Shown here one piece after another: positions 23,377 through 32,514 of a stretch of 64,000 nucleotides of DNA; position 1 is the first letter of the stretch, and every line of letters begins with the position of its first letter. The translations under genes were made by a program, and so were the position numbers. The notes under the pieces are model-generated. The model was not told where the DNA came from and ran no database searches. It was given only the letters and a program-made list of their open reading frames with translations. This DNA is from Mucilaginibacter celer (GTDB taxonomy: Bacteria; Bacteroidota; Bacteroidia; Sphingobacteriales; Sphingobacteriaceae): assembly GCF_003576455.2 (NCBI RefSeq), contig NZ_CP032869.1, positions 1,488,001 to 1,552,000 on the forward strand. The letters run 5' to 3'.

Positions 23377-24366
23377 TTATCCTAAATATTTTTTCAACTC
23401 CTGTGCGGCCTGTATAAACAGGGCTTTGGTTTGCGGAATTTCGGCAAGGCCGTTCAGCAGGCCAAAATCATGAATTACATCATTGTAGCGAACTGTGGTT
23501 ACGGTAACACCGGCTTTATCCAGTTTACGGCCGTAAGCCTCGCCCTCATCGCGTAAAATATCGTTTTCGGCAGTTTGGATCAGGGTTGGGGGCAGGCCTT
23601 TCAGTTGCTCAATCGTAGCCTGCAGCGGTGCCGCGTAAATTTCTTTACGTTGTTCAACGGGGATATACTGATCCCACATCCATTGCATTAATGATGAGGT
23701 AAGGAAGCGTTGCTGACCATACAACTGGAACGACAGGTTGTCGAAGTTAGCATCGGTAACAGGCCACATCAGTACCTGCACTTTAAATTCGGGACCGCCT
23801 TTTTCTTTAGCCAACAGGGTAGTAGCGGTAGCAAGGTTACCACCTGCGCTGTTGCCTACAATGGCCAGGTTGCTGCCATCAACGTTAATTTCGGCACCAT
23901 TGGCTGCTATCCATTGTGCTACGGCATAAACTTCATTTAAGGCCTGCGGATATTTGGCCTCGGGCGATAAACTGTAGTTAACAAACACGCCCGTGTAGCC
24001 GGTTAGTACCACCAAATCGCGCACCATGCGTTTGTGGGTAGGGTAATCGCCCAAAACCCAGCCGCCGCCGTGGGTGAACATAAAAACGGGAGTGACAGAT
24101 GCAGAGCCTTCGGGTTTTACAATGTTCAGGATAACGGTATAGCCATCATAAGTAATGGTTTTTTCCGATTCTTCGATACCTGAATAATCAACCGCAAAGG
24201 CGGCCTGTGCGCCAACCAATACCTCGCGGGCATCAGGCACCGGGAAGCTTTCGAGCGGCGGACCGCCGGCATTTAAAGGCGCTAAAAATTTTTTTACCGC
24301 TTCAGACAGGTTTGGATCGGTTGCATAATCAACCGCATGGGTTTGTGGAGTTGCAGATGTTTCCAT
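23377..24366 (-). CDS. Alpha/beta hydrolase, HSL-type esterase/lipase
   Basis: The 329-residue hydrolase has the hormone-sensitive-lipase oxyanion motif HGGGWVLGD, nucleophile elbow GNSAGG (Ser), acid in ENDILRDEG (Asp) and His in VIHDFGLL. It should cleave short-chain carboxyl esters in the cytoplasm; no signal peptide is visible. I chose ATG 24366 (METSATPQTH); the frame also opens at 24408, but the extra 14 residues are Asn/Ser-rich and unlike the family. It is transcribed divergently from the DUF7009-fdhF pair. Confidence 0.88.
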   Translation of the reverse strand: METSATPQTHAVDYATDPNLSEAVKKFLAPLNAGGPPLESFPVPDAREVLVGAQAAFAVDYSGIEESEKTITYDGYTVILNIVKPEGSASVTPVFMFTHGGGWVLGDYPTHKRMVRDLVVLTGYTGVFVNYSLSPEAKYPQALNEVYAVAQWIAANGAEINVDGSNLAIVGNSAGGNLATATTLLAKEKGGPEFKVQVLMWPVTDANFDNLSFQLYGQQRFLTSSLMQWMWDQYIPVEQRKEIYAAPLQATIEQLKGLPPTLIQTAENDILRDEGEAYGRKLDKAGVTVTTVRYNDVIHDFGLLNGLAEIPQTKALFIQAAQELKKYLG

Positions 24367-24690
24367 GTTAGTGTTTACATTTGAATGATTTGACTGCCTA
24401 AATGCCAAAGTGGTGCCGTTTGTTTAAGATGTTGATATGTAGTTTGTTGTGTTTTTTTTGTCCTCGCAAATGTGGCGGTATTTCGTCAAACCGCGACTTG
24501 ATGACGAATAATGCAAATCAGTTAAACAATAGTAGTTATCATAATCATAATATTGGCAGCCCGGAATGCGCTATAACTTTGCTGTTGCCATGATTGTATC
24601 TTGCAGCAACTATTTTAAAGTTTAATATTGCTTCCCAGTGCTTTTTTAAAGAAAAAGACGTTTTTGTAATTATATTTATATTTATCTACT
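24367..24690. other. Divergent intergenic region (esterase / DUF7009)
   Basis: These 324 bases should hold both promoters. Visible structure: a hairpin GCGGT 24475-24479 with ACCGC 24490-24494, overlapped by TCGTCA 24484-24489 pairing with TGACGA 24503-24508. The rest is A+T-rich, without a gene I can support. Confidence 0.4.
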
Positions 24691-25050
24691 ATGAAAATCA
24701 GAATAAAGGGCAATTCGTTAAGATACCGGCTTACCAGATCCGACACCGCAACATTAAATAGCAAAGGCTACCTGGAAGACAGATCTGACTTTGGCCTTAA
24801 AACGCTTGTTTATGCTATTGCTGTAACTGATGATGACCGGCTTTCGGCAGATTACACCGGAGACACAATCCTGTTAAATATGCCTAAAAGCATGGTTGTT
24901 GAATTAATGGAAACAGAAAAGGTTGGTTTCGAAGATCAAAACGGCCCGGTAAGCCTGCTGGTTGAAAAAGATTTTACCTGCCTGGATAATACCGGCGAGG
25001 ATCAAAGCGACAACTATCCTAATCCGTTATTGGTGGCAAATAAAAGTTAA
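24691..25050 (+). CDS. DUF7009 family small protein, partner of FdhF
   Basis: The 119-residue acidic cytoplasmic protein begins MKIRIKGNSLRYRL and ends in VEKDFTCLDNTGEDQSDNYPNP, features I associate with the DUF7009 family of Bacteroidota. No signal, membrane helix or known catalytic motif is seen; one Cys lies near residue 97 in FTCLD. The molybdopterin oxidoreductase gene starts 5 bases after its stop. A role as a maturation or assembly partner of that enzyme is inferred from this tight coupling. Confidence 0.72.
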   Translation: MKIRIKGNSLRYRLTRSDTATLNSKGYLEDRSDFGLKTLVYAIAVTDDDRLSADYTGDTILLNMPKSMVVELMETEKVGFEDQNGPVSLLVEKDFTCLDNTGEDQSDNYPNPLLVANKS

Positions 25051-25055
25051 GTGCG

Positions 25056-27422
25056 ATGAATAAAGACAACAAAATACCATCGGCCGAAAATCCTTTTAAG
25101 CTTTTAAATTTAAAATCGACGGGGGTGAAGAAGTGGGCGGCAGGAGTTCCAGCTGTGATGGCTGCCTTTAGTGATTTATTTGAGGAGGGGGTGCCTGTTA
25201 GAGGCACAAAGGCACTTTTTAAAATGAACCAAAAGGGAGGCTTTGACTGCCCCAGCTGCGCATGGCCCGACCCCGACGATGATCGATCGGTCGTAGGAGA
25301 ATACTGCGAAAACGGCGCCAAAGCCCTTGCCGAGGAAGCAACCACCAAAAAGGTTACAGCTGCCTTTTTTAAGGAAAATTCAGTTTATGATCTGGCCAAC
25401 TTAACCGATTTTGAAATAGGCCGTTTTGGCCGTTTGGCCGAGCCGATGTATCTGCCCCAAAATGGCACTCATTATCAGCCCATAAGCTGGGATGATGCTT
25501 TTAAAAAAATAGCAGAGCATTTAAATGCGCTCGATTCGCCCAATGAAGCCGCGTTTTATACCTCGGGGCGCACCAGCAACGAAACATCTTTTTTATACCA
25601 GCTTTTTGCCAAAGAGTTTGGTACCAACAATATGCCCGATTGCTCAAACATGTGTCATGAAACATCGGGTTTTGCCTTGCTTGCTACCCTGGGTGTTGGA
25701 AAAGGGACCGTTAAACTGGATGATTTTTATGATACAGATGTTATTGTAATTATAGGCCACAATCCCGGTACAAACGCCCCACGAATGATGAGTGCCCTTG
25801 AAAAGGGGAAGCGGAACGGCGCAAAAATTATTGCTATAAACCCTGTACCCGAGGCCGGCCTGATGGGCTTTCATAATCCTCAGCACCTTGATGGGGTTGT
25901 AGGGCATGGAATTTCGCTGGCAGATCTTTACCTGCCTGTAAAAATCAACGGCGATATGGCACTATTAAAGGCCATCGAATTGCTGCTGCTTGATTTTGAG
26001 AAAAAAAGCCCCGGCCAGGTATTTGATCTGGATTTTATTGCCAAGAAAACGATTGGTTATGATGCGTTTATTGAGCAGTTTAATGATTATAATCTGGAAA
26101 AACTGGCCGAGGAAAGCGGAATTTCCCCGGCCGATTTATATCAGGCCGCCCAAATGCTTGCCTTTAAAAAGCGTATTATTTTTTGCTGGGGAATGGGCCT
26201 CACCCAGCAGCCCAATGGGGTGGATATGCTTAAGGAGATTGTTAATTTGCTGTTACTTAAGGGCAGCATAGGTAAACCGGGTGCCGGAGTTTGCCCCGTA
26301 CGCGGGCACAGCAATGTTCAGGGTAACCGCACAATGCTCATTAACGAAAAACCCACCGAAGAACAACTGGACCGGCTGAAGGAAGTTTTCGGCTTCGAAC
26401 CTCCGCGCCAACACGGGTACGATGTTGTGCGGGCCATCAAAGCTATGCATGCCGAAAAGGTAAAGGTGCTGTTTTGTATGGGAGGAAACTTTTTATCGGC
26501 AACGCCCGATACAACCTATACCGCCGAGGCATTGAGAAAACTGCGTTTAAGCGTTTGTGTTTCTACCAAACTAAACCGTACCCACCTGGTACACGGGCAG
26601 GAAGCTTTGATATTGCCAACCCTTTCAAGGAGTGACCTGGATATTGTTAACGGCGAGCCCCAGTTTATCAGTACCGAAAACTCGATGGGGGTGGTTCAGT
26701 CATCTAAAGGCATCCTGAAACCGGTATCTGATCAACTCATTAATGAAACGCAGATTGTGTGTCGCATGGCTATGGCTACGCTGGGTAGCCGGTCGGTTAT
26801 TAACTGGCAGCTTTACGCCAATAATTACGATGCTATACGCGATATTATAGCGCGATGTATCCCCGGTTTTGAAGATTACAACACCCGTGTGCGCCAAAGC
26901 AGCGGTTTTTATTTACCCAATGCTGCGCGCGAGGGAAAATTCATTACTAAAAAATATATAGATCGTGCACCGTTTACCCTAACTGCCCTGCCCGAAAACC
27001 TGCTTGCCGGGGATGAATACATGATGGCCACTGTACGTACCCACGATCAGTTCAATACCACAATTTACGGGCTTGAAGATCGTTACCGGGGTATTAAAAA
27101 CGAAAGGCGGGTAGTGATGATGAATCAAAAGGATATTGATAAAGCGGGCTTTACAGCAGGCCAAAAGGTAGACCTTTTTAATTACGACGATGATATAGAG
27201 CGCATAGCGCCGCTGTTTGTAATAGTTGCTTATCCCATCCCCGAAAAAAACACCATGACTTATTTTCCCGAAACCAATGTATTGGTCTCTATTAACAATG
27301 TAGTTGCCGGTAGCAATATGCCAGCATCCAAATTTGTGAAAATCAAGATCAGGAAACATAATCCAGCCATTTACCAATCGGTAGATAAAATGCTGGAAGA
27401 TGCGCATAGTGTTGCCGGTTAA
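25056..27422 (+). CDS. FdhF/YdeP family molybdopterin oxidoreductase
   Basis: The 788-residue cytoplasmic protein is of the formate-dehydrogenase-H-like YdeP branch. The N-terminus has GGFDCPSCAWPDP (Cys pair) and YCENGAK, instead of a full four-Cys iron-sulphur motif. The molybdopterin domains follow: YTSGRTSNETSFLYQL, NMCHETSG, GHNPGTNAPRMM, NPVPEAGL, WGMGLTQQPNG, CPVRGHSNVQGNRT and VLFCMGGNF; the C-terminal cofactor domain holds TVRTHDQFNTTIYG. YdeP relatives are linked with acid resistance, but the reaction is not established. No fdhD-like sulphurtransferase gene is in the window. It is co-transcribed with DUF7009. Confidence 0.93.
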   Translation: MNKDNKIPSAENPFKLLNLKSTGVKKWAAGVPAVMAAFSDLFEEGVPVRGTKALFKMNQKGGFDCPSCAWPDPDDDRSVVGEYCENGAKALAEEATTKKVTAAFFKENSVYDLANLTDFEIGRFGRLAEPMYLPQNGTHYQPISWDDAFKKIAEHLNALDSPNEAAFYTSGRTSNETSFLYQLFAKEFGTNNMPDCSNMCHETSGFALLATLGVGKGTVKLDDFYDTDVIVIIGHNPGTNAPRMMSALEKGKRNGAKIIAINPVPEAGLMGFHNPQHLDGVVGHGISLADLYLPVKINGDMALLKAIELLLLDFEKKSPGQVFDLDFIAKKTIGYDAFIEQFNDYNLEKLAEESGISPADLYQAAQMLAFKKRIIFCWGMGLTQQPNGVDMLKEIVNLLLLKGSIGKPGAGVCPVRGHSNVQGNRTMLINEKPTEEQLDRLKEVFGFEPPRQHGYDVVRAIKAMHAEKVKVLFCMGGNFLSATPDTTYTAEALRKLRLSVCVSTKLNRTHLVHGQEALILPTLSRSDLDIVNGEPQFISTENSMGVVQSSKGILKPVSDQLINETQIVCRMAMATLGSRSVINWQLYANNYDAIRDIIARCIPGFEDYNTRVRQSSGFYLPNAAREGKFITKKYIDRAPFTLTALPENLLAGDEYMMATVRTHDQFNTTIYGLEDRYRGIKNERRVVMMNQKDIDKAGFTAGQKVDLFNYDDDIERIAPLFVIVAYPIPEKNTMTYFPETNVLVSINNVVAGSNMPASKFVKIKIRKHNPAIYQSVDKMLEDAHSVAG

Positions 27423-27804
27423 TGATTGGGGAGTTTTGTCGGCAAAATTTAAGATAGGGGATCGTTTTACCCCGGCCTAACAGGTTTTTAACAGAAAAAA
27501 ACAAACAGCATAGCTATAAAGTAGGGCATGGTTGCAGTATCACCATTTGACTGTTAAGTAATATCGATATACACCTGGCAAACGGGGTAAAAGCAGGCTT
27601 GGTAACGGCTTGCAAAGGAGTTTTGGGTTGGCAGGCTGTAAAACAAGTGGTTGATTATGAGTTGAAAATGTGTTTTAATAAAGATAGTGATCTGAATTAG
27701 GACAAACGATGGGACTATTTATTTGATGAATGTAAAATTAGCACCCGATAGTAAGTTTCGGACTGTTTTTTTGATAAATATCCCATCATCTGACAGTTGA
27801 GCAA
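27423..27804. other. Intergenic stretch with a possible gene remnant
   Basis: About 440 bases separate fdhF from the RRM gene. A 49-codon frame without ATG (27551-27700) reads like protein (AGLVTACKGVLGWQAVKQVVDYEL) and could be a decayed gene end. No matching upstream part or start is visible, and no terminator hairpin could be assigned after fdhF. Confidence 0.3.
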
Positions 27805-27835
27805 TATGCCAAACCATTTTTGTGCACTATATTTG
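27805..27835 (+). promoter_or_regulatory. Bacteroidota-type promoter of the RRM gene
   Basis: The -7 element TATATTTG (27828-27835) matches TANNTTTG exactly. TATG at 27805-27808, 19 bases upstream, approximates the -33 TTTG box. Transcription would begin about 25 bases before the ATG at 27868. Confidence 0.5.
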
Positions 27836-27867
27836 CCTGCAGATCACCTATTGCAATTGCATTATAT

Positions 27868-28281
27868 ATGATTAAGCTTTTTATCGTGGGATTTCCGCGG
27901 GATATGGAAGAGATTGAGCTTGTTGAGCTGTTTAGTGCCTACGGTACGGTAAACACCGTGCGTATCATTACGGATAAAGACAGCGGAATAAGTAAAGGTT
28001 ACGGATTTTTAGAAATGTTAGATGAGGCCGGCGCTCAGCGTGCCATCGACGCCATGAATGGTGCCACCATCGACGACCGGGAGATCAGCGTACGCATAGC
28101 AGAGCAAAAACACCAGCCACTTGCCAGGCAACAGCAGTTTGCCAAACCCAAACCGGCATTTAACAAGGTTAAGCCCCAGGGTTATAACAAACCCCGCTAC
28201 CCGCGCGAAAACAATACCCGCCAGGAGTTTGAGCCGGCTGCACCCGTAAGGGCAAAACGCCCGCGCAGGCAACAGCCGTAA
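27868..28281 (+). CDS. RRM-domain RNA-binding protein
   Basis: The 137-residue protein has one RNA recognition motif (residues 1-80) with RNP-2 LFIVGF and RNP-1 KGYGFLEM. A basic, Pro/Gln-rich tail ends in RAKRPRRQQP. The frame opens at 27820, but ATG 27868 begins exactly at the RRM and follows the promoter described above, so I take it as the start. Such small RRM proteins are common in Bacteroidota and cyanobacteria and are often cold- or stress-related; that role is inference here. Convergent with the flavoprotein gene, 12 bases away. Confidence 0.92.
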   Translation: MIKLFIVGFPRDMEEIELVELFSAYGTVNTVRIITDKDSGISKGYGFLEMLDEAGAQRAIDAMNGATIDDREISVRIAEQKHQPLARQQQFAKPKPAFNKVKPQGYNKPRYPRENNTRQEFEPAAPVRAKRPRRQQP

Positions 28282-28293
28282 TTTTTAGCTCTT

Positions 28294-29634
28294 TTAGCTG
28301 TAAAGTACGTTGGTTAAAAACTGATTCCTGAATTTTCCCTGCGGATCATATTCGGCTACTATTGCTTTAAATGCCGCCATTTTTTCATAGCGGGCAGCAA
28401 GTGTTTTAGCCGGCATGGTAAAAATCTTACCCCAGTGTGGCCGGGCATTAAACGGCGATAGCTCCTTTTCAATTTGCGGCAGCAGTTTCATTACTGCTTC
28501 GGTTTCCTGTTTCCACGTAAAATGTATCGCCACCGATTTTTGATGATGTGCCGGGCTCATCCATAGCTCATCTGCAGCTATGGTGCGGATTTCGGTGATA
28601 AACAAATGCGGACTGATCTGCCTGCCTAAACGGGCAACGGCCTCAATGGCTTCTACTGCATGGTTAAAAGGCACAAAAAACTCCGATTGCAGTTCTTTTC
28701 CGCTGCTTGGCGTGAAGCCCATTTTAAAGTGGGGTAAACGCTCGTACCACGGTCCGGCTACGCCCATTTGTTCGGTGCAGTTTTCGGCAGAGAGAGCTAT
28801 GATGGGATGTACATTTTTTGTTGCAGCTTTTGCGCCGTAAAATTCTTTAAGGTTTTCGTCTTTATCAACGCCAATCCGGCTTTTTATCCAAACTTCGTTG
28901 ATGCTATCGGTTTGCCAATCGGTAAATAAACTTACGCTGTAACCGGCGGATACTATGGCTTCAAAATGTTGTTTTAACTGGCTCATGGGCAGGCCGGTAA
29001 AAACATGCTGTTTCATCATAAAGGTAGGTTGTATTTGGAGCGTAACTTTAGTAAGTACGCCTAAAGCCCCTAAGCCCACCACGGCCGCATTCAATTGCTC
29101 GGCGTTTTTTGATTTGGATAGGTGAACGATGCTGCCATCAGCCTTAACAATTTCTAACCCGGCAACCGCGCTCGAGAGGTTGCCGTTTTTAACGCCCGAA
29201 CCATGCGTAGCCGTAGTTATTGACCCGGCAACCGAGATATGCGGCAGCGAAGCAAGGTTATGCAGTGCAAAACCTTCTTTGTGCAGGTATGGCGCAAGCT
29301 CGCCGTATTTAATGCCGCCTTCAACAGTTACCGTGTGGTTTTGCTTATCAAGCGATACTACTTTATTTAAATCGCGGGTTGAAAGCAGGTTGTCCTTGCT
29401 ATCGGCAATGGGGTTAAAGCAATGCCGGGTACCCAAAACCTTTATTTTGTTATGCTTTTTAACCAACTGCTGCACCTCCTCAACCGATTTGGGATAAAAT
29501 ACATTACCGGTACTGAAAGTTAAATTACCCGACCAGTTTTGCAGCCTCGGTTGTTGTGCCCATGATTCGAGCGGGGATAATAAGGGAGTTGCCATTAAAG
29601 TTGTACTTAATTTAATGAAAGTTTTTCTTTTCAT
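28294..29634 (-). CDS. Exported FAD-dependent aldonolactone/alditol oxidase-like protein
   Basis: The 446-residue flavoprotein of the vanillyl-alcohol-oxidase superfamily has an N-terminal export signal (MKRKTFIKLSTTLMATPLL...SWA; the KRKTF start could be a weak Tat signal). FAD-binding PP-loop domain: VLGTRHCFNPIAD, in which the His is at the position that binds FAD covalently in alditol oxidase, and SVAGSITTATHGSG. The C-terminal domain has ALO-type HWGKIF and YDPQGKFRNQFL endings. Likely reaction: oxidation of a polyol or aldonolactone with oxygen, giving hydrogen peroxide. The substrate is not decided. Transcribed alone, convergent with the RRM gene. Confidence 0.88.
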   Translation of the reverse strand: MKRKTFIKLSTTLMATPLLSPLESWAQQPRLQNWSGNLTFSTGNVFYPKSVEEVQQLVKKHNKIKVLGTRHCFNPIADSKDNLLSTRDLNKVVSLDKQNHTVTVEGGIKYGELAPYLHKEGFALHNLASLPHISVAGSITTATHGSGVKNGNLSSAVAGLEIVKADGSIVHLSKSKNAEQLNAAVVGLGALGVLTKVTLQIQPTFMMKQHVFTGLPMSQLKQHFEAIVSAGYSVSLFTDWQTDSINEVWIKSRIGVDKDENLKEFYGAKAATKNVHPIIALSAENCTEQMGVAGPWYERLPHFKMGFTPSSGKELQSEFFVPFNHAVEAIEAVARLGRQISPHLFITEIRTIAADELWMSPAHHQKSVAIHFTWKQETEAVMKLLPQIEKELSPFNARPHWGKIFTMPAKTLAARYEKMAAFKAIVAEYDPQGKFRNQFLTNVLYS

Positions 29635-29886
29635 AACTAATTGGTCGATACAAGTTAGCTAATAATTAACCGCAAATGCAAAGGTTTTTTGGTCGGCGAG
29701 ATAAAAAGATGCAATGCTAATAGTTTTTGATTTTTTTTAATAAGTAAAATTTAGATTATTAAATTTTTTACAAAGTTTTTTGTAATTTGCTCAAAAAATG
29801 GTCTTGTTTATTATCGAATTTTTTGTGATTGGTTGATAATAGTGATGTTTTTGATAAATTGACCTGAAATATTTTAGTAATAACAG

Positions 29887-30531
29887 GTGAAAGAACTGCA
29901 CGCTTCATTTATTCCCGGTATTTATACCGCCGCAAATTTATCCGAACTGTCAACCGCCCTCGATTTGCTTGAAAAGCACCACGTGGATAATTTATTGTGG
30001 ACTGATACCGGTTACAAACCGGAGGTTAGTTTTGCTATTGCTTATACCGACGCGGGAATAGGCATTAAATACTTTGTGAAAGAGCAATATACCACAATGG
30101 TTTACAAAGCCATAAATGATCCTGTTTACAGGGATAGTTGCGTAGAGTTTTTTATTGGTTTTGATGCAGATGGCAGTTATTACAACTTCGAATTTAATGC
30201 GCTTGGCACCGCGCTTGCCGGCTACGGTATCAACAGACATGGCAGGATGGAAGTTCCTGCAGCAATAGTTGGCAAAATCAATGCGCTGAGCAATATTCAA
30301 TTTGCCGAAGGTGATGGAATGCTTAATAGCTGGAATCTTACTTTGCTGATCCCGTTTGAGGTGTTTATCCATCATGATATCAAAACACTAAGCGAATATG
30401 AATGCCGGGCAAACTTTTATAAATGCGGGGACGACCTGCCCGAACCTCATTTTTTAAGCTGGAGCAACATTCCCAACCTTGATCCCGATTTTCATTTGCC
30501 GCAGTTTTTTGGCAAAATCAAATTTGTTTAA
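29887..30531 (+). CDS. Carbohydrate-binding family 9-like (CBM9/DOMON-like) protein
   Basis: The 214-residue protein is made of one CBM9-like beta-sandwich. Landmarks: LLWTDTGYKPEVSFAIAY, RDSCVEFFIGFDADGSYYNFEFNALGT and the C-terminal FLSWSNI...PDFHLPQFFGKIKF. It starts with GTG 29887, 3 bases after an in-frame stop, so no signal peptide can be present and the protein is predicted cytoplasmic, unusual for a carbohydrate-binding module. The sugar transporter gene follows after 28 bases. A role in handling imported sugar is inferred. Confidence 0.85.
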   Translation: MKELHASFIPGIYTAANLSELSTALDLLEKHHVDNLLWTDTGYKPEVSFAIAYTDAGIGIKYFVKEQYTTMVYKAINDPVYRDSCVEFFIGFDADGSYYNFEFNALGTALAGYGINRHGRMEVPAAIVGKINALSNIQFAEGDGMLNSWNLTLLIPFEVFIHHDIKTLSEYECRANFYKCGDDLPEPHFLSWSNIPNLDPDFHLPQFFGKIKFV

Positions 30532-30559
30532 GTCAACCCCCTAATCAAAACAATATACT

Positions 30560-31858
30560 ATGGCCCAAACAGCAAGCCCGGCAATCGAATCCGCAGAAAA
30601 AAAATCAGCAATAAACCCTATTGTAATTATCGGCGCCTTATTTTTCATTTTTGGTTTTGTTACCTGGATGAACGGCACTCTCATCCCTTATTTAAAAATA
30701 GCCTGCGAACTGAGCACCAAAGAGGCTTATTTTGTAACCACCGCTTTTTACATCGCTTATGTGGTGATGGGGATCCCGGCAGGCAAAACCATCAAGAAAT
30801 TCGGCTTTAAAAATGGCATGGCCATCGGGCTATTTGTAATGGCAGTAGGGGCTTTGATATTTATACCTGCAGCCATTACCCGTACCTACGGCATATTTTT
30901 AATTGGCTTATTTGTGCAGGGCACCGGCTTAACAGTATTGCAAACCGCCTCAAACCCTTATATCACCATTTTGGGCCCCGCCGAAACAGCTGCCAAACGC
31001 ATCAGCATTATGGGCATCTGCAATAAAATAGCCGGTGCTTTGGCCCCGGTAATTTTAGGTACGGTGGTGCTCGCCAATATTGATGCCATAACAGAAAAGC
31101 TTAAAACCCTAAGCACGACCGAAAAAGCGCTTGAATTAAACCAGCTGGCCTCGCGGGTGATATTGCCCTATGGCATTATGGTAGTAGTTTTGATCCTGCT
31201 GGCGGTGCTTATTTATTTTTCATCACTGCCCGAAATTAATACCGAGCACGAAGATGAAACTGTGGCCGCCGCCAATACCAACAAAACAAGCATCATACAG
31301 TTCCCGCACCTGATGCTTGGTGTAGCAACCCTGTTTGTTTATGTGGGTGCCGAAGTTATTGCCGGCGATACCATTTCGCTTTACGGCACCTCGCAGCATA
31401 TTGCCTTATCAACTGCTAAGTTTTTTACTTCGTGTACCCTTGTTTCTATGATTGTGGGTTACCTTTTTGGCGTGTTCTGTATTCCAAAGTTAATTACGCA
31501 GCAAAAAGCCCTTGTGGTTTCGGCTGTTTTGGGGGTTGTTTTAACCATAGCTACCTTACTCACCCATGGCTATGCATCGGTATTATGTATTGCGTTGCTT
31601 GGTTTGGCTAATTCATTAATGTGGCCTGCTATCTGGCCGCTGGCATTGGCCGGTTTGGGCAGGTTCACCAAAATAGCCTCATCATTATTGGTGATGGGTA
31701 TAGCCGGCGGTGCCATTCTGCCGCCATTGTACGGTTATTTCGCCGAGAAATTTTCACCGCAATCAGCCTACATTATGCTGATTCCAATTTACCTCTTCAT
31801 ACTTTACTACTCTACGCTGGGTTACAAAGCAGGTAAAAGTGCCGCCGTGAAAAGCTAA
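30560..31858 (+). CDS. Sugar MFS transporter, FucP/GluP family
   Basis: The 432-residue major-facilitator protein has 12 membrane helices and the FucP/GluP signature pieces FFIFGFVTWMNGTLIPYLK, GIPAGKTIKKFGFKNGM, QTASNPYITILGP and RISIMGICNKIAGALAPVILG. Substrates of relatives are fucose, glucose or galactose, carried with a proton. It forms a two-gene unit with the CBM9-like gene and ends at a strong terminator. Which sugar is carried cannot be read from the sequence. Confidence 0.95.
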   Translation: MAQTASPAIESAEKKSAINPIVIIGALFFIFGFVTWMNGTLIPYLKIACELSTKEAYFVTTAFYIAYVVMGIPAGKTIKKFGFKNGMAIGLFVMAVGALIFIPAAITRTYGIFLIGLFVQGTGLTVLQTASNPYITILGPAETAAKRISIMGICNKIAGALAPVILGTVVLANIDAITEKLKTLSTTEKALELNQLASRVILPYGIMVVVLILLAVLIYFSSLPEINTEHEDETVAAANTNKTSIIQFPHLMLGVATLFVYVGAEVIAGDTISLYGTSQHIALSTAKFFTSCTLVSMIVGYLFGVFCIPKLITQQKALVVSAVLGVVLTIATLLTHGYASVLCIALLGLANSLMWPAIWPLALAGLGRFTKIASSLLVMGIAGGAILPPLYGYFAEKFSPQSAYIMLIPIYLFILYYSTLGYKAGKSAAVKS

Positions 31859-31883
31859 AAGACACAACAAACAATTACGACGC

Positions 31884-31920
31884 AAAACGGCCGGGTAAAA
31901 TCAAATTACCCGGCCGTTTT
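31884..31920 (+). terminator. Rho-independent terminator after the MFS gene
   Basis: A perfect 15-bp stem (AAAACGGCCGGGTAA 31884-31898 with TTACCCGGCCGTTTT 31906-31920) has a 7-base loop and T's on the 3' side. Confidence 0.9.
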
Positions 31921-31970
31921 ATTTGCTTTTATATGTATGTAGTTGTTTAATAGGGTTTTATAATTAACCG

Positions 31971-32004
31971 TATTTCGTTTTTTTATTGTTGCAATAACGA
32001 AATA
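31971..32004. promoter_or_regulatory. Nested inverted repeat, TTTCGTT type
   Basis: TATTTCGTT 31971-31979 pairs with AACGAAATA 31996-32004, and the centre holds ATTG/CAAT. The same TTTCGTTA/TAACGAAA theme recurs at 38858-38877. The 322 bases from 31859 to 32180 otherwise contain the terminator and A+T-rich sequence. Confidence 0.5.
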
Positions 32005-32180
32005 TAGTTATAAATTTAATATTGGTTTTTATTTAAGCTATTGATTATTAGTGTTTTGTGTTTTTGGTTCGATAGTTGGAACTAAAAGGATGAAATGAAC
32101 AACATTTGCCAGTAAATTAGTTTATAACTTTTGATAAACTATCTGTAAAAATCTATGTGAACAACTTAAAAATCAGTGTT

Positions 32181-32471
32181 ATGAAAAGCCTAAAGACTTT
32201 CAAAAAAATGAACCGCACATTAACTAAATGGGTTATCGATCTGCATGGCAAAGGCTATACCGACGATTTTTTGCAAGTTAATAACCAAAGGCTGCGCTGC
32301 ATTCAAAACAGTGAAGATTTCCCGATAACCGACCTGAACATCAAAGTGATTGACCAGGGTTTTGACCAGCTTACCCAAACCTACAAATATATCCACACCA
32401 TAGAAACTATGGATGGCGGCAAAGGCCTGCTGGTGGTTGAAGATGTTTGCCCGTCGCTGCTCGCAAACTGA
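32181..32471 (+). CDS. Small conserved hypothetical protein
   Basis: The 96-residue protein starts at ATG 32181 (the frame also opens at GTG 32157). The pattern GKGYTDDF...RLRCIQ...YKYIHTIET...GKGLLVVEDVC resembles the small Bacteroidota proteins often over-annotated as phosphoribosylpyrophosphate synthetase. It is far too short for that enzyme, and no phosphoribosyl-pyrophosphate motif is present. It has no signal peptide or membrane helix. It is a single gene, followed by a repeat block and a convergent regulator gene. Confidence 0.7.
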   Translation: MKSLKTFKKMNRTLTKWVIDLHGKGYTDDFLQVNNQRLRCIQNSEDFPITDLNIKVIDQGFDQLTQTYKYIHTIETMDGGKGLLVVEDVCPSLLAN

Positions 32472-32514
32472 AAAATTCTTTTCCGGATGTATAAATGCTG
32501 TAACTGCTGGCTAC

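Noticed and set aside
27551-27700. 49-codon frame in the gap after fdhF as a gene
   Set aside because: It has no ATG, GTG or TTG at its beginning, no upstream continuation and no recognisable family; noted only as a possible remnant.
32181-32471. Phosphoribosylpyrophosphate synthetase as function of the 96-residue protein
   Set aside because: Although similar small proteins carry this name in databases, the length and lack of a phosphoribosyl-pyrophosphate binding motif rule it out.
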